The position numbers were made by a program, and so were the translations under genes. Below the pieces are notes generated by a model. The model was given only the letters and a program-made list of their open reading frames with translations. It was not told the DNA's origin and ran no database searches. Positions 35,483 through 43,985 of a DNA stretch of 48,888 nt are shown here, piece by piece (the stretch's first letter is position 1; each line of letters opens with the position of its first letter). The DNA comes from Planctomycetaceae bacterium (GTDB lineage Bacteria > Planctomycetota > Planctomycetia > Pirellulales > Pirellulaceae), in assembly GCA_002862205.1 (NCBI GenBank), contig PKCN01000269.1:1-48888 (forward strand), given 5' to 3'.

Positions 35483-37000
35483 TCAATGCCGCCGGTTGGT
35501 CATCCGGGTAAAACGACCGCCCAGCATCAATAACGCTTCGAGATCGACTTTCCGTCTTTCCAAATCATTGAAGGATCGTGAAACACCTGGGGTCATTGGA
35601 TCCTGAACGGGGTCACCTCCGATCAGAAACGTGGACAGGAACGCGGGTTCACCCAATCCTGTGCGGACCACGTCTCGATCACGCGACACTTCGGGGAAAC
35701 CGACATGCAGAAAACCCACTCCTGTTTCATCACGATGGCAACCTGAGCAGGTATTGAGCGCGAATCGGTGCCTGACTTCAGGATCAACATTCAATGGGGT
35801 TTGCCATGGCATATTCACCACCACGGTCGTCTCTGGAATGGCTGTCACGACGGGATTGGACTCGTACAACTCAACCAGCGACACCAGAAATTCTTCATTC
35901 ATGACCCCAAAACTTGCTGTCGCTTCGGCAGCGGCAAGGTTGGCATTGAGTGTTTCAGGATCCAGTGTCGGACTGAGATCAAAAAACGGTCCAGCGGGCG
36001 CTGATCCTGCAGCCAATTCGGTGGGTAAGCGAAAACTGCCATCAAGAATTGCATCAGCATTGGCATTGAGAATACCTGCCAATTCGGATGAGTTATTCAA
36101 ACTCACGAAGTCAGGTGTCTCGGCCACGGGAGCAGGAGCCAACAATCCCGAATCCCCGTTGATGATCCATTCACGCAACTCCCAAGGTGTCGCCAGAGCA
36201 ACATCATTGGTTCGGATCTGATTCAACGCGCTTCCATTGGGACGCCCCACACCACGCCCGCGCGCTGTGAAACGTTGTGTCAGCCTGGCCAACTGACTGT
36301 TGTACTCTCGACTCCCCAGCTTGATTTTCCCAAGGGCATGCCAATCTTCGGCCCACCTCTGCAAGTCCCTTAACGAGGCTGCTGGCAAGTCATATTCAAG
36401 AATGATTGTCATTCCACCGACAGCAGGACCGCCTGTCGGTGTTAACGGTTTTCCGTCTTCATCAACAACACCAAACACGAAGCGTCCTTCACCAGCACTG
36501 AACACTTGATCGCCAACGACCTGCCGCAGGTCCAATCGATTGACGATGGCGAGCAATTTCACTGGCGCGAAGCGAAGATCCAGTTTTCCACCCCCTTTCG
36601 CTATCCAGGGCGAGATGATCCGATCCCAAACCGCAGCACGCGAGGGTGTCACATGACCATTGATCAAGCGATCCTCACCATGCGTGAACAAGCTTAACGC
36701 GAATTCCTCTGGATCATTCTGTCCAGCCATCTGCTCGATCAGGTACTTGAAAGACCAGACTCCCGGACGTCTTCGATTTGTTCCTGTTCGAACAGGATCC
36801 TCGACGACACGCAGGTCTGTAATCATCAACTCCCGATCAATGACAACTTGGCGTCGGGGCCCTTGCTCCTGAGCCCCCCCTTCACCTCGAGGCCGGGGGT
36901 CTCCACGGTGACGCGAAACACGCCCCTGGCCAAAAGAAAAAGAAGCCATGACGAACAAGATGGCCAGTGAGCGCGCAGCGATAGACAGAAAAGGATGCAT
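35483..37000 (-). CDS. exported protein with a single CxxCH haem-binding motif
   Basis: 505 residues with a signal peptide (ending near FSFGQG) and an Arg/Gly/Pro-rich segment after it. One c-type haem motif, NTCSGCHRDE, lies near residue 420. Much of the body (VKLLAIVNRLDLR, GRFVFGVVD, TIILEYDLPA, FTARGRGVGRPNGSALNQIR, TPWELREW) looks conserved but belongs to no family I can name. A periplasmic electron-transfer or oxidase function is possible. The ATG has GGAG at good spacing. It appears monocistronic. Confidence 0.75.
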   Translation of the reverse strand: MHPFLSIAARSLAILFVMASFSFGQGRVSRHRGDPRPRGEGGAQEQGPRRQVVIDRELMITDLRVVEDPVRTGTNRRRPGVWSFKYLIEQMAGQNDPEEFALSLFTHGEDRLINGHVTPSRAAVWDRIISPWIAKGGGKLDLRFAPVKLLAIVNRLDLRQVVGDQVFSAGEGRFVFGVVDEDGKPLTPTGGPAVGGMTIILEYDLPAASLRDLQRWAEDWHALGKIKLGSREYNSQLARLTQRFTARGRGVGRPNGSALNQIRTNDVALATPWELREWIINGDSGLLAPAPVAETPDFVSLNNSSELAGILNANADAILDGSFRLPTELAAGSAPAGPFFDLSPTLDPETLNANLAAAEATASFGVMNEEFLVSLVELYESNPVVTAIPETTVVVNMPWQTPLNVDPEVRHRFALNTCSGCHRDETGVGFLHVGFPEVSRDRDVVRTGLGEPAFLSTFLIGGDPVQDPMTPGVSRSFNDLERRKVDLEALLMLGGRFTRMTNRRH

Positions 37001-37646
37001 GGGTCAACTCCTGCAGTAAGAGAGGCCTGAAATGAGGCGGCAAATTCAGGGCAGTCGGCGTGAACACGCTCAGATTAGTAATGCCCTCAACACTGGTAAC
37101 GGAAACAGAACGATACACTCCACCGATGGAGGGATTTTTTTTCAAATCAATTTCAGAATCGACAATACAAACGGGAATATCTGATTCAATCAGTCCGGCA
37201 GTAACGTCTCTTCTTTCGATCAATCAGACTCATTCCAAATCAGTGCAAGTCATCAGCCTGTCTTTCTGTTAGGAACAATTGCCCTGTGCTTTGTCACGTT
37301 CTGAACAATAAAAATATCCACTTTCTTTTGCTCTGTTCTCACAAAAGACCAATGGCTGGTGTCCATCAGCCAGTCCCAGAAGAAGCCAGCACCGACCGTG
37401 CAAGCGAACGTGCCAATAACCTGATTGTTCAGAACACTGAAAAACGCCCGCAACACCCTGGTTGCGAGCGTGGGGCACAGACAGGCAAGGGACTTCCTGC
37501 CTGACATCCCAACAGGTCGCTACAAAAATTGCCATTGCGTGTGCTGTTGGAAAACTGGATCCGTTGGCAACGTACCATGCACAACAACACCCATAGACCA
37601 ACGAGAAGAGCAGACCAACGAGAAGAGCAGACCAAAAGTAACAGCG
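37001..37646. other. 646-bp intergenic region with small repeats
   Basis: It lies between the CxxCH gene and the end of the SPFH gene. It contains a 12-bp inverted repeat pair, GTTCTGAACAAT (37298-37309) and ATTGTTCAGAAC (37434-37445), 124 bp apart, and a 17-bp tandem repeat near 37600. No gene was recognised. Confidence 0.5.
37595..37634. repeat. 17-bp tandem repeat, 2.3 units
   Basis: agaccaacgagaagagc at 37595-37611 is repeated exactly at 37612-37628, with six further bases of a third copy. It lies just beyond the end of the SPFH gene. Confidence 0.9.
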
Positions 37647-38597
37647 TCAGGCTCCGGTTTGAATGACCGGCTGTGTGTTTCGATCACTACAGAGAACAAC
37701 CAGCAGATTCGACACCAGCGATGCCCGCTGGCTCTCATCGAGTTCGACAATACGGTCTCTCTCGAGTTGCCCAAGAGCTGCTTCAACCATCCCCACCGCT
37801 CCATCGACAATTCGTGATCTGGCAGCGATGATCGCGCCAGCTTGTTGCCGCTGCAACATGGCGGCAGCAATCTCAGGCGCGTAGGCGAGGTGGCTGATCC
37901 TCGCTTCGAGCACATGCACACCAGCATCTGACAATCGCTCTTGAATATCAATTCGAAGCTGATCGCAGATTTTCTCAGTGCTTCCCCTCAGAGAAGTTTG
38001 ATCATTTTCACTATCGTAGGGATAGCGTGTTGCCAGATTTCTTAAAGCCGCTTCACTTTGTACTGCAACGAAGTCTTCATAGTCATCGACTTCAAAGAGT
38101 GCTTCTGCCGTATCGACTACCCTCCAGACCACGACTGCAGAAATTTCGATTGGATTGCCATCACTGTCATTGACTTTGGATGGCCGTCCCATGGTTCTGC
38201 TTTTTTTCTTGAGAACTTTTCCGGTTGCGTCTTTCTCCTCAGGTGTCGTTTGGGAACCAGTTTCAAAGTTACGTACTCGTAAGCTGATTTTCTTTTTTGT
38301 GAAAAACGGATTGACCCAAAAGAAACCGGATTCCACCACCGTGCCGCGGTACTCACCGAACAGCAGCAGCACGCGAGAATCATTCGGCGCGATCGCCATC
38401 AATCCGAACAATCCTAAAATGGATACCAGAATGGAAAAAACTCCCAGACCGGCCAAAAGCCCTCCCCATCCACCGATGGCAGCCCCACCAATGATCGCGA
38501 GGATCGCAGCAATGAAGAGCAGCAAAAAACCTGCTAGCGGCACCCAGCCTGCTGCGGGCGTGATCTGCTTTTCTGTCACAATTGCTCTGTTTTCCAT
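37647..38597 (-). CDS. SPFH/band-7 domain membrane protein
   Basis: About 316 residues. Two N-terminal membrane helices (around 15-65) precede an SPFH/band-7 domain (VLLLFGEYRGTVVESGFFWVNPF, ISAVVVWRVVDTAEALFEVDDYE, then ARISHLAYAPEIAAAMLQRQQA). Such proteins form oligomeric scaffolds in membrane microdomains and often regulate proteases. The ATG at 38597 has a perfect AAGGAG 7 nt upstream, which decides against the longer frame to 38636. No partner gene (NfeD, protease) lies beside it. Confidence 0.9.
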   Translation of the reverse strand: MENRAIVTEKQITPAAGWVPLAGFLLLFIAAILAIIGGAAIGGWGGLLAGLGVFSILVSILGLFGLMAIAPNDSRVLLLFGEYRGTVVESGFFWVNPFFTKKKISLRVRNFETGSQTTPEEKDATGKVLKKKSRTMGRPSKVNDSDGNPIEISAVVVWRVVDTAEALFEVDDYEDFVAVQSEAALRNLATRYPYDSENDQTSLRGSTEKICDQLRIDIQERLSDAGVHVLEARISHLAYAPEIAAAMLQRQQAGAIIAARSRIVDGAVGMVEAALGQLERDRIVELDESQRASLVSNLLVVLCSDRNTQPVIQTGA

Positions 38598-39110
38598 CTC
38601 TTTGCTCCTTGGGTATTTACTCGCGTCGTTACGCATCTTTGACCTCTGGCATCACAATGCATCTGACTTGGATGCGTTTAGCAAGCTTTCCTCGCATCAG
38701 CCAACGAATGAACAAAATTGATGTGCCTCTGTTTTTTTCCAGGCAGTCATTTGCAATCTTCGCCTTCACGGAATCAGGCCGAGACACGATTGTCATGGCC
38801 TCATCAACTCACAGGGCAATCGAAATCGTAGCCATGCGAGCCTGCGGCGTGGGCTCGTGCACGATCAACACGTTCGAAACGTCACAAAACGCAGCTATTC
38901 TCAAGTTCCGTCTTATTCGTTCTCGGGGCGCGCATCTGCACAGACAAATCTGAAAAACAGCGAAAACCGGCCTGAATCCTCTTCAATCCCTTCTTTCAAC
39001 GCTGGAAACTGCGTTGAGCAATCAGCCACGAAGGTTGACCGACAAGCCACGAAATCAACATTAAAGTTTGGCCCTGGCAGCAGATAAGTCACCATGAATC
39101 ACAGAAAACT
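38598..39110. other. 513-bp region without a recognised gene
   Basis: This is upstream of the SPFH gene and in front of the DUF1501 remnant. It may include further decayed parts of the latter, but no residual similarity was recognised by eye. Confidence 0.4.
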
Positions 39111-39443
39111 CTCAATGGGAGGATCCAACCCACCACTGCCCACAACGGGAAACTCGCAAGAAGGTTTGTCGAAGCGGGGGTCCGATACTCACACCGGGTG
39201 TACGGCGTCCAGATTGGCCGCGGCAGTTGGGATGACCATGGTAATTTTCAAGGCGGTGGGACGGGTGCTCAAACCGATGAAGTTTCACTTCGCTCGATCG
39301 ACGACCCGATCCCACGCGATGTTCACGCCACCATTCTGAATTTGATGGAACTGAAAGATGAAGAACTTCGCTTCCTGCACGCTGGACACATGCGTCAGCT
39401 GACTGACATTGGTGGATCATTCCCGAATGATCTGACTGGATGA
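39111..39443 (+). pseudogene. DUF1501 family remnant with internal deletion
   Basis: The plus-strand frame reads GKLARRFVEAGVRY and then GSWDDHGNF, the usual middle motifs of DUF1501 (sulfatase-like) planctomycete proteins. It then runs straight into the family C-terminus (GAQTDEVSLRSIDDPIPRDV, HATILNLMELKDEELRFLHA, LTDIGGSF) and stops with TGA. About 80-100 residues between these blocks, including the usual GRTP-type region, are missing, as is the entire N-terminal half; a stop at 39084-39086 closes the frame. It is therefore a fragment, not a functional gene. Confidence 0.75.
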
Positions 39444-39561
39444 ACAATGACTGTGGCAAACACCAAATGCATCGACTCGCTATGCATTCACTGCGATCTG
39501 CACCATCGGCCGCGTTCACCACAATCCTTCGACTGGTGCCCCAAACGCGCGGATCTTCAGA

Positions 39562-39858
39562 TCACCGCGGTTTGATATGCACCGTCAACTTCTTCTGCAG
39601 AAGGTTCCAACTGTCACGGATTGCGAATCGCCGTTCATGCTCGACCGGCTCAACTTCTTGGACAGGTTCATTCTCCATCGCGATTGACGCTTTGAATGGG
39701 AACCACTCATCGGGCAGCCGACGCATCGCACCATGCATCATCTTGCTGTACACCGATGCCTGGTGACTTTTCTTCTTCAGTTGTCGTTTGACATGCGCAA
39801 GCTCAAGTTTCAATGACTCAACTTGCTCCAAAAGTTCAGCTTTACTTAAATCGCTCAT
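39562..39858 (-). CDS. small coiled-coil protein of unknown function
   Basis: 98 residues. The first ~32 are a clear amphipathic helix with a leucine heptad pattern (LLEQVESLKLELAHVKRQL). Then follow a basic stretch (KKKSHQ) and a mixed C-terminal half with no recognised family. The ATG at 39858 follows GGGAG at normal spacing. No operon partner is evident; phnX ends 400 bp upstream. Confidence 0.55.
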   Translation of the reverse strand: MSDLSKAELLEQVESLKLELAHVKRQLKKKSHQASVYSKMMHGAMRRLPDEWFPFKASIAMENEPVQEVEPVEHERRFAIRDSWNLLQKKLTVHIKPR

Positions 39859-40266
39859 CCGTCTGTTCTCCCGCCACCATGTCAAATCTACTCACGTTCT
39901 AATAACGGTTGAGATTCTCTGCTGTACCCAATGACCAAGGATTAATCGCAACGGCAAACATCACCCTTTTGGGGGAACCAACCATGACAAACATCGAGCG
40001 CGACGCAGCAGAAGCGTACAGGGGAAGCGTCAGCACGAATTAGAAATTCTTGATAAACGAAGTGGCCAGTCCCCTGATTTAGGTATGGCCGTCGCGCATG
40101 TTTTCACACCAGCACCTAGCAGATTCTTCTGGTTTCCAGGCTTGGACACTCTCTGATTCCCAACATGTGCTGACACGCTTCCTGGGATTGTGCGTCAGCT
40201 ACGAAGGCTGAAACACACCCACACCTGAAGGGAAAAACCAAGTGTCCGGCAAAACAGCTCAGACGC
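39859..40266. other. 408-bp intergenic region downstream of phnX
   Basis: Nothing recognised: no tRNA, no long open frame with a ribosome site, and no clear terminator for the phosphonate operon. Confidence 0.5.
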
Positions 40267-41085
40267 TCAATCAGGACGCTGGCCGTCCGCCAATTTCTGC
40301 TCAAACCGATTGACAACCGCAGGTAGATCAGCAACCGATTCGATGACTTCGTGTGCTCCCGCTGCCGTCAGAGTTGACGCTGCGGCCTCGCATTTTTCAA
40401 TGCGTTCCTTTTCTGGGAGCGTCTCGAATTGATCCCGGGATAATCCAACGCAATTCCCGGTACGCGTGATGCCAACAGTCCAGCACCCTGCATTACGACC
40501 AGCTTGAATACCAACGGCAGTATCATCCACTTTGACAATGCTGGTCATGGGATAGATATCAAGTCGCATGGCTGCTTCATAAAGCAGAAAGGGAGCGGGA
40601 CGTCCTCTGGGTGCATCTTCTGCGCAAAGCACGCAGTCGGGCGTGTAACCTTGTGGAGTTGCCGCTGCCGAAACGACTTCCATCAACTGTCGCGTGTAAC
40701 CGGTAGAAGATCCGATTTTAAGCCCGCGTGAGCGCAACTCATCGACCGCGTCGGCAACGCCTTCAATCAAATCACAATGTTGATCGAGTGTTTTCAACTG
40801 CAGCGGCAGGAAGTCGGCATACATGGCTTGGATATCAGCATCGCCACACGGTTGACCATACTTAGCCAACCAGGCTTCGGCCACTGCAGGCATCGCAGCA
40901 ATCGTGGCAATGTGATCAAGTTTTGCCATTCCCATTGGTTCGCGTGCTTGCGCGACTGATATCTCCACGCCTCGACCGCGAAAGATCTCCTGAAACACAA
41001 AAGCTGGAGCACGACTACCGTGATCCACCATCGTCCCCGCCCAGTCAAGAACAACGCCACGCATGTATTCATATTTAGCATTCAT
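40267..41085 (-). CDS. phnX: phosphonoacetaldehyde hydrolase (phosphonatase)
   Basis: A 272-residue HAD-superfamily enzyme. It hydrolyses phosphonoacetaldehyde to acetaldehyde and phosphate. The nucleophile Asp14 is in VVLDWAGTMVDHG, and the Schiff-base Lys55 is in MGMAKLDH, spaced as Asp12/Lys53 of Bacillus PhnX. Further HAD motifs are SSTGYTRQLM and VKVDDTAVGIQAG. This Lys separates true phosphonatase from other HAD hydrolases, so the assignment is firm. Its ATG overlaps the stop of the FAD enzyme by one base (TAATG). It is the last gene of the phosphonate operon. Confidence 0.95.
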   Translation of the reverse strand: MNAKYEYMRGVVLDWAGTMVDHGSRAPAFVFQEIFRGRGVEISVAQAREPMGMAKLDHIATIAAMPAVAEAWLAKYGQPCGDADIQAMYADFLPLQLKTLDQHCDLIEGVADAVDELRSRGLKIGSSTGYTRQLMEVVSAAATPQGYTPDCVLCAEDAPRGRPAPFLLYEAAMRLDIYPMTSIVKVDDTAVGIQAGRNAGCWTVGITRTGNCVGLSRDQFETLPEKERIEKCEAAASTLTAAGAHEVIESVADLPAVVNRFEQKLADGQRPD

Positions 41086-42233
41086 TACTTATCACTTTCC
41101 CATCGTTGCCATGCTTGCTCAGCCAAGCCAAAAGACATTGTCATCCCAGCACCACCCGTTCCTACAAACAGATGAACCTTTGGTTCAATCTGCTTTTCGA
41201 ACACCGGCAATGCTCCATGTTTGGCATAAATTCCGTGCCATCGCTGTGTAATTGACCAGTCATCCAATTGAATCACTTTTCTTAGTTCATGCAGAATCAG
41301 ATCATCAATCTCGGTCTTGTCAAAGGGCGAGATATTCTCACCGTACTCGTGTGAATCCCCCAGCACAACTTCGCCACCGGGAAACACAGATGCCATCACA
41401 TGAATTCCATAGTGGTCCAGTAGAGGTGAGTCTTTTTGTATCCGCTCACGCAACTTCTGGTGTGCACGGCAGGATTCAAATGAGGTGTAGTGCCTCAATG
41501 TCAAGCCGCTCGCAATGTGTGGTGTCTTCTCATCAATTCCCTCCTGCGGCACGGTCCTCAGCATTTGCAGCTTGCATAACTTCAAACCCGAGGAAGCAAA
41601 CTCATCGGGGTAAAGCGTTTGCAAATCGCTTCCACTACAGACAATGACCCGATCAGCATTCCACTGTTTTCCATCAGCAGTCGTGATCTGCCCATCCACC
41701 ACACTTGTGACGTGAGTGTTGAAACGACACTCAACCTGGTGCTCTGCAGCCAACCAGTTCGCGATCGAATGACTCGCTGTCCTGGGATCAACTCTCAATT
41801 CCGTCGGACTGTACATGCCACCCAATAGCCCCGTCTGATTCGCCAATCTGGTCCGCTCGGCGATTTGCTGGGCAGTCAGCATGCTGACTTGGTGGGTTTG
41901 CTGTTGGCAGAACTCTTGCAGCACATCCAACTCATCTGGTTGATGCGCCAGATGCAAGGAGCCACAGGCCTCAACAGAGGTAACCCCCTGGGCTCCCAAC
42001 TGCATCCAGAAATCACGTGATTGCAGGGCAATCTGATAGAGATCCCCTGCAGGCTGGCCCACTGGCCAAATCATGCCAAAATTCCTGACAGAAGCTCCTT
42101 CAGCAAGTTGCGTTCTTTCCAGCACCAGAACTGAATGTCCCCGGCTTGCCGCTCGCCAAGCATGAGCAAGTCCGACAATTCCGCCTCCCACAATGGCAAC
42201 GTCGAAGTCTCCGGGCTGATTGTTGCTGGTCAT
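41085..42233 (-). CDS. FAD-dependent amine oxidoreductase of phosphonate clusters
   Basis: A 382-residue DAO-family flavoprotein with the dinucleotide motif VAIVGGGIVGLAHAWRA and the signature ASVRNFGMIWPVGQPAG. The latter I associate with the TIGR03364 clade, found next to phosphonatase genes. Members are reported or proposed to oxidise aminoethylphosphonate or its N-methyl derivative to phosphonoacetaldehyde, feeding PhnX. No PhnW transaminase is present here, so this enzyme probably supplies that step. Its ATG overlaps the HD gene stop (ATGA). Confidence 0.88.
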   Translation of the reverse strand: MTSNNQPGDFDVAIVGGGIVGLAHAWRAASRGHSVLVLERTQLAEGASVRNFGMIWPVGQPAGDLYQIALQSRDFWMQLGAQGVTSVEACGSLHLAHQPDELDVLQEFCQQQTHQVSMLTAQQIAERTRLANQTGLLGGMYSPTELRVDPRTASHSIANWLAAEHQVECRFNTHVTSVVDGQITTADGKQWNADRVIVCSGSDLQTLYPDEFASSGLKLCKLQMLRTVPQEGIDEKTPHIASGLTLRHYTSFESCRAHQKLRERIQKDSPLLDHYGIHVMASVFPGGEVVLGDSHEYGENISPFDKTEIDDLILHELRKVIQLDDWSITQRWHGIYAKHGALPVFEKQIEPKVHLFVGTGGAGMTMSFGLAEQAWQRWESDK

Positions 42234-42784
42234 GAATTCTGCGTCTCCAAAATGTCCCTCATGTAGTCTTTGAAATGCTCAATACTGGGCGTGACCACAC
42301 CCTCTACCTTGGCAAGATCATCCCAACGTCGCAACCGCACGGCATCCCTCCAATATCGCAAACTCTCAAACTCGTTCATCTCGGCCACCGTAAATGGACC
42401 ACCTTGCAAGTGAAGGCTTACCTGCGAAGCCTCGCTCAAACACGCCAGATAGTCATCGTCGGCAGCGCACAGATATCGCTTGGCTGAAACATGCAAGCGC
42501 ACAGGAGTTGCGACCTGGTCACCAAAGGTTGACTCAAGGTACGCTTCCCCCACAGATTCATGCTTGTCATCAACCCCCTGATTCGATGCATTTTCAGGCA
42601 AATCATGAACCAGATGTCCTATATCATGCAATAACGCAGCCACGATCAATAGCGGGGTGGCGTTTTCATTTTCAGCGAGCGTCGCCGCCTGAAGCGCATG
42701 ATCACGCTGTGAAATCAATTCACCTCCATAGAGTGAGTCACCACGCTGGGCAAACAAGCTTACGATGTCCTCAATGATCTTCAT
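42230..42784 (-). CDS. PhnZ-like HD-domain mixed-valent diiron oxygenase
   Basis: A 184-residue HD-domain protein of the phosphonate-linked HD clade. Metal-ligand candidates are His29, His53-Asp54 (LLHDIGHL), His75 and His98. Tyr19 and Glu22 (SLYGGELISQ) keep the Tyr-x-x-Glu spacing of PhnZ Tyr24/Glu27, which in PhnZ guard the iron site and bind the substrate amine. PhnZ cleaves 1-hydroxy-2-aminoethylphosphonate with O2 to glycine and phosphate. Retention of this pair argues for an oxygenase, not a phosphohydrolase. The related TmpB acts on trimethylated substrates, so N-methylated substrates are possible. It overlaps the upstream ADH by 14 bp. Confidence 0.85.
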   Translation of the reverse strand: MKIIEDIVSLFAQRGDSLYGGELISQRDHALQAATLAENENATPLLIVAALLHDIGHLVHDLPENASNQGVDDKHESVGEAYLESTFGDQVATPVRLHVSAKRYLCAADDDYLACLSEASQVSLHLQGGPFTVAEMNEFESLRYWRDAVRLRRWDDLAKVEGVVTPSIEHFKDYMRDILETQNS

Positions 42785-43892
42785 CGCTTACCCCCGGGCG
42801 CACGGCAACCCGGATGGGCCGATGTTTTTCGGCGTATCGAATGGCATGATCGATTTGCTCCAATGAAAACTCGGCTGAGACCAGTTCAGCAAAGGGAAAG
42901 GATTGATGTTGCTCGGTCAGGAACTGTACTGCATCAACAAGATCAGCCGGAGCATAATTGTGAATGCCGTGGATCTGCCAGCATTTCCGAATGACCTGCT
43001 CCGGATTCAGCTTCATGTCATCACACTTCATGACCGATCCAACGAGAACGATTTTGGCACCGATATTCGCAGACTCGATCGCAGCCTCAATGGCATCCAC
43101 TGATCCTGAGAAATCCATCACCACATCAAATCCACTGGGATCGATCTGGCCGTCAGCTCCAAATTGCTGTGCCAGACTCAAACGCTCGGGTGCAGGATCC
43201 GACATCGCCGTCGCATCAGCCCCCCGATATGTTGCCACAGCGGCTGCTGTTAAACCAAGCAAGCCCGCTCCAAGCAACAACACTCGTTTTCCCTCCACTG
43301 AACCAACCGCATTGAATGCAGCCATGACTGTGGCAGTCGCACAATTGGCCGGACAGGCAACATGATCGGGAAGTTCATCGGGCACTTTGATGATCGTCGA
43401 ATCGGGACGCAGTAAAATCGCCTCGGCAAGACCACCACTAAGTGCAAAGCGTCCCTCGGCTCTGCCATGTCCATATTTGTGAAGGTGACGACATTTCTGA
43501 GGCAACCCACCCAGGCATCGGTCACAGCGTCCACAGGACACACAAATGGACCAGGTGATTCGATCTCCTGGCTTCAGCGGATCCCCATGAACATCCACCG
43601 CTGGTTCGTTTGACACTTCCTCCACGACACCCAGAATCTCATGCCCCAGAATCGAAGGACTCGATTCGTTTCTTCTGCCCGCGATCGTGTGTAAATCACT
43701 ACCACACAGAGTGCAACACACTACCCGCACCAACGTCTCACCAGGCTGAAGCTCTGGCCGCGGCAAGAGACAAAACTCCAAGGGACGCTTTGCCTCGTGA
43801 AAAACTGCCGCGAGAACTCCTTCCTCTGAACTCTCTTCCTGTGAAGTCAGAACCGGAGGTAGATCCTGCTCTGGAGTGAACGATTCTTCCAT
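42771..43892 (-). CDS. zinc-dependent alcohol dehydrogenase of phosphonate clusters
   Basis: About 373 residues, MDR superfamily. The catalytic Zn site is in CCTLCGSDLHT and GHEILG. The structural Zn site is CVSCGRCDRC plus a later Cys (GLPQKC), and the Rossmann core is LLLGAGLLGLTAAAVA. GDRITWSICVSCGRCDRC and CPANCATATVMAAFNAVG match, from memory, the TIGR03366 phosphonate-associated clade. It may oxidise hydroxyethylphosphonate to phosphonoacetaldehyde or reduce the acetaldehyde made by PhnX. I chose the ATG at 43892, with a GAAAG-rich site, over a TTG at 43925. It has a ~30-residue polar N-terminal extension. Confidence 0.87.
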   Translation of the reverse strand: MEESFTPEQDLPPVLTSQEESSEEGVLAAVFHEAKRPLEFCLLPRPELQPGETLVRVVCCTLCGSDLHTIAGRRNESSPSILGHEILGVVEEVSNEPAVDVHGDPLKPGDRITWSICVSCGRCDRCLGGLPQKCRHLHKYGHGRAEGRFALSGGLAEAILLRPDSTIIKVPDELPDHVACPANCATATVMAAFNAVGSVEGKRVLLLGAGLLGLTAAAVATYRGADATAMSDPAPERLSLAQQFGADGQIDPSGFDVVMDFSGSVDAIEAAIESANIGAKIVLVGSVMKCDDMKLNPEQVIRKCWQIHGIHNYAPADLVDAVQFLTEQHQSFPFAELVSAEFSLEQIDHAIRYAEKHRPIRVAVRPGVSDEDH

Positions 43893-43985
43893 CTTTTTTC
43901 TTTCAGGCACTTTCAGTTCCGACAAATTGACAAGAATCCCATTTCAACATTGATCGACATTCACCGGTGACGAACATCGCCCCCA

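Noticed and set aside
37253-37601. Minus-strand frames in the gap beside the SPFH gene
   Set aside because: No family match, no ribosome site, Cys/Trp-rich shadow-like composition.
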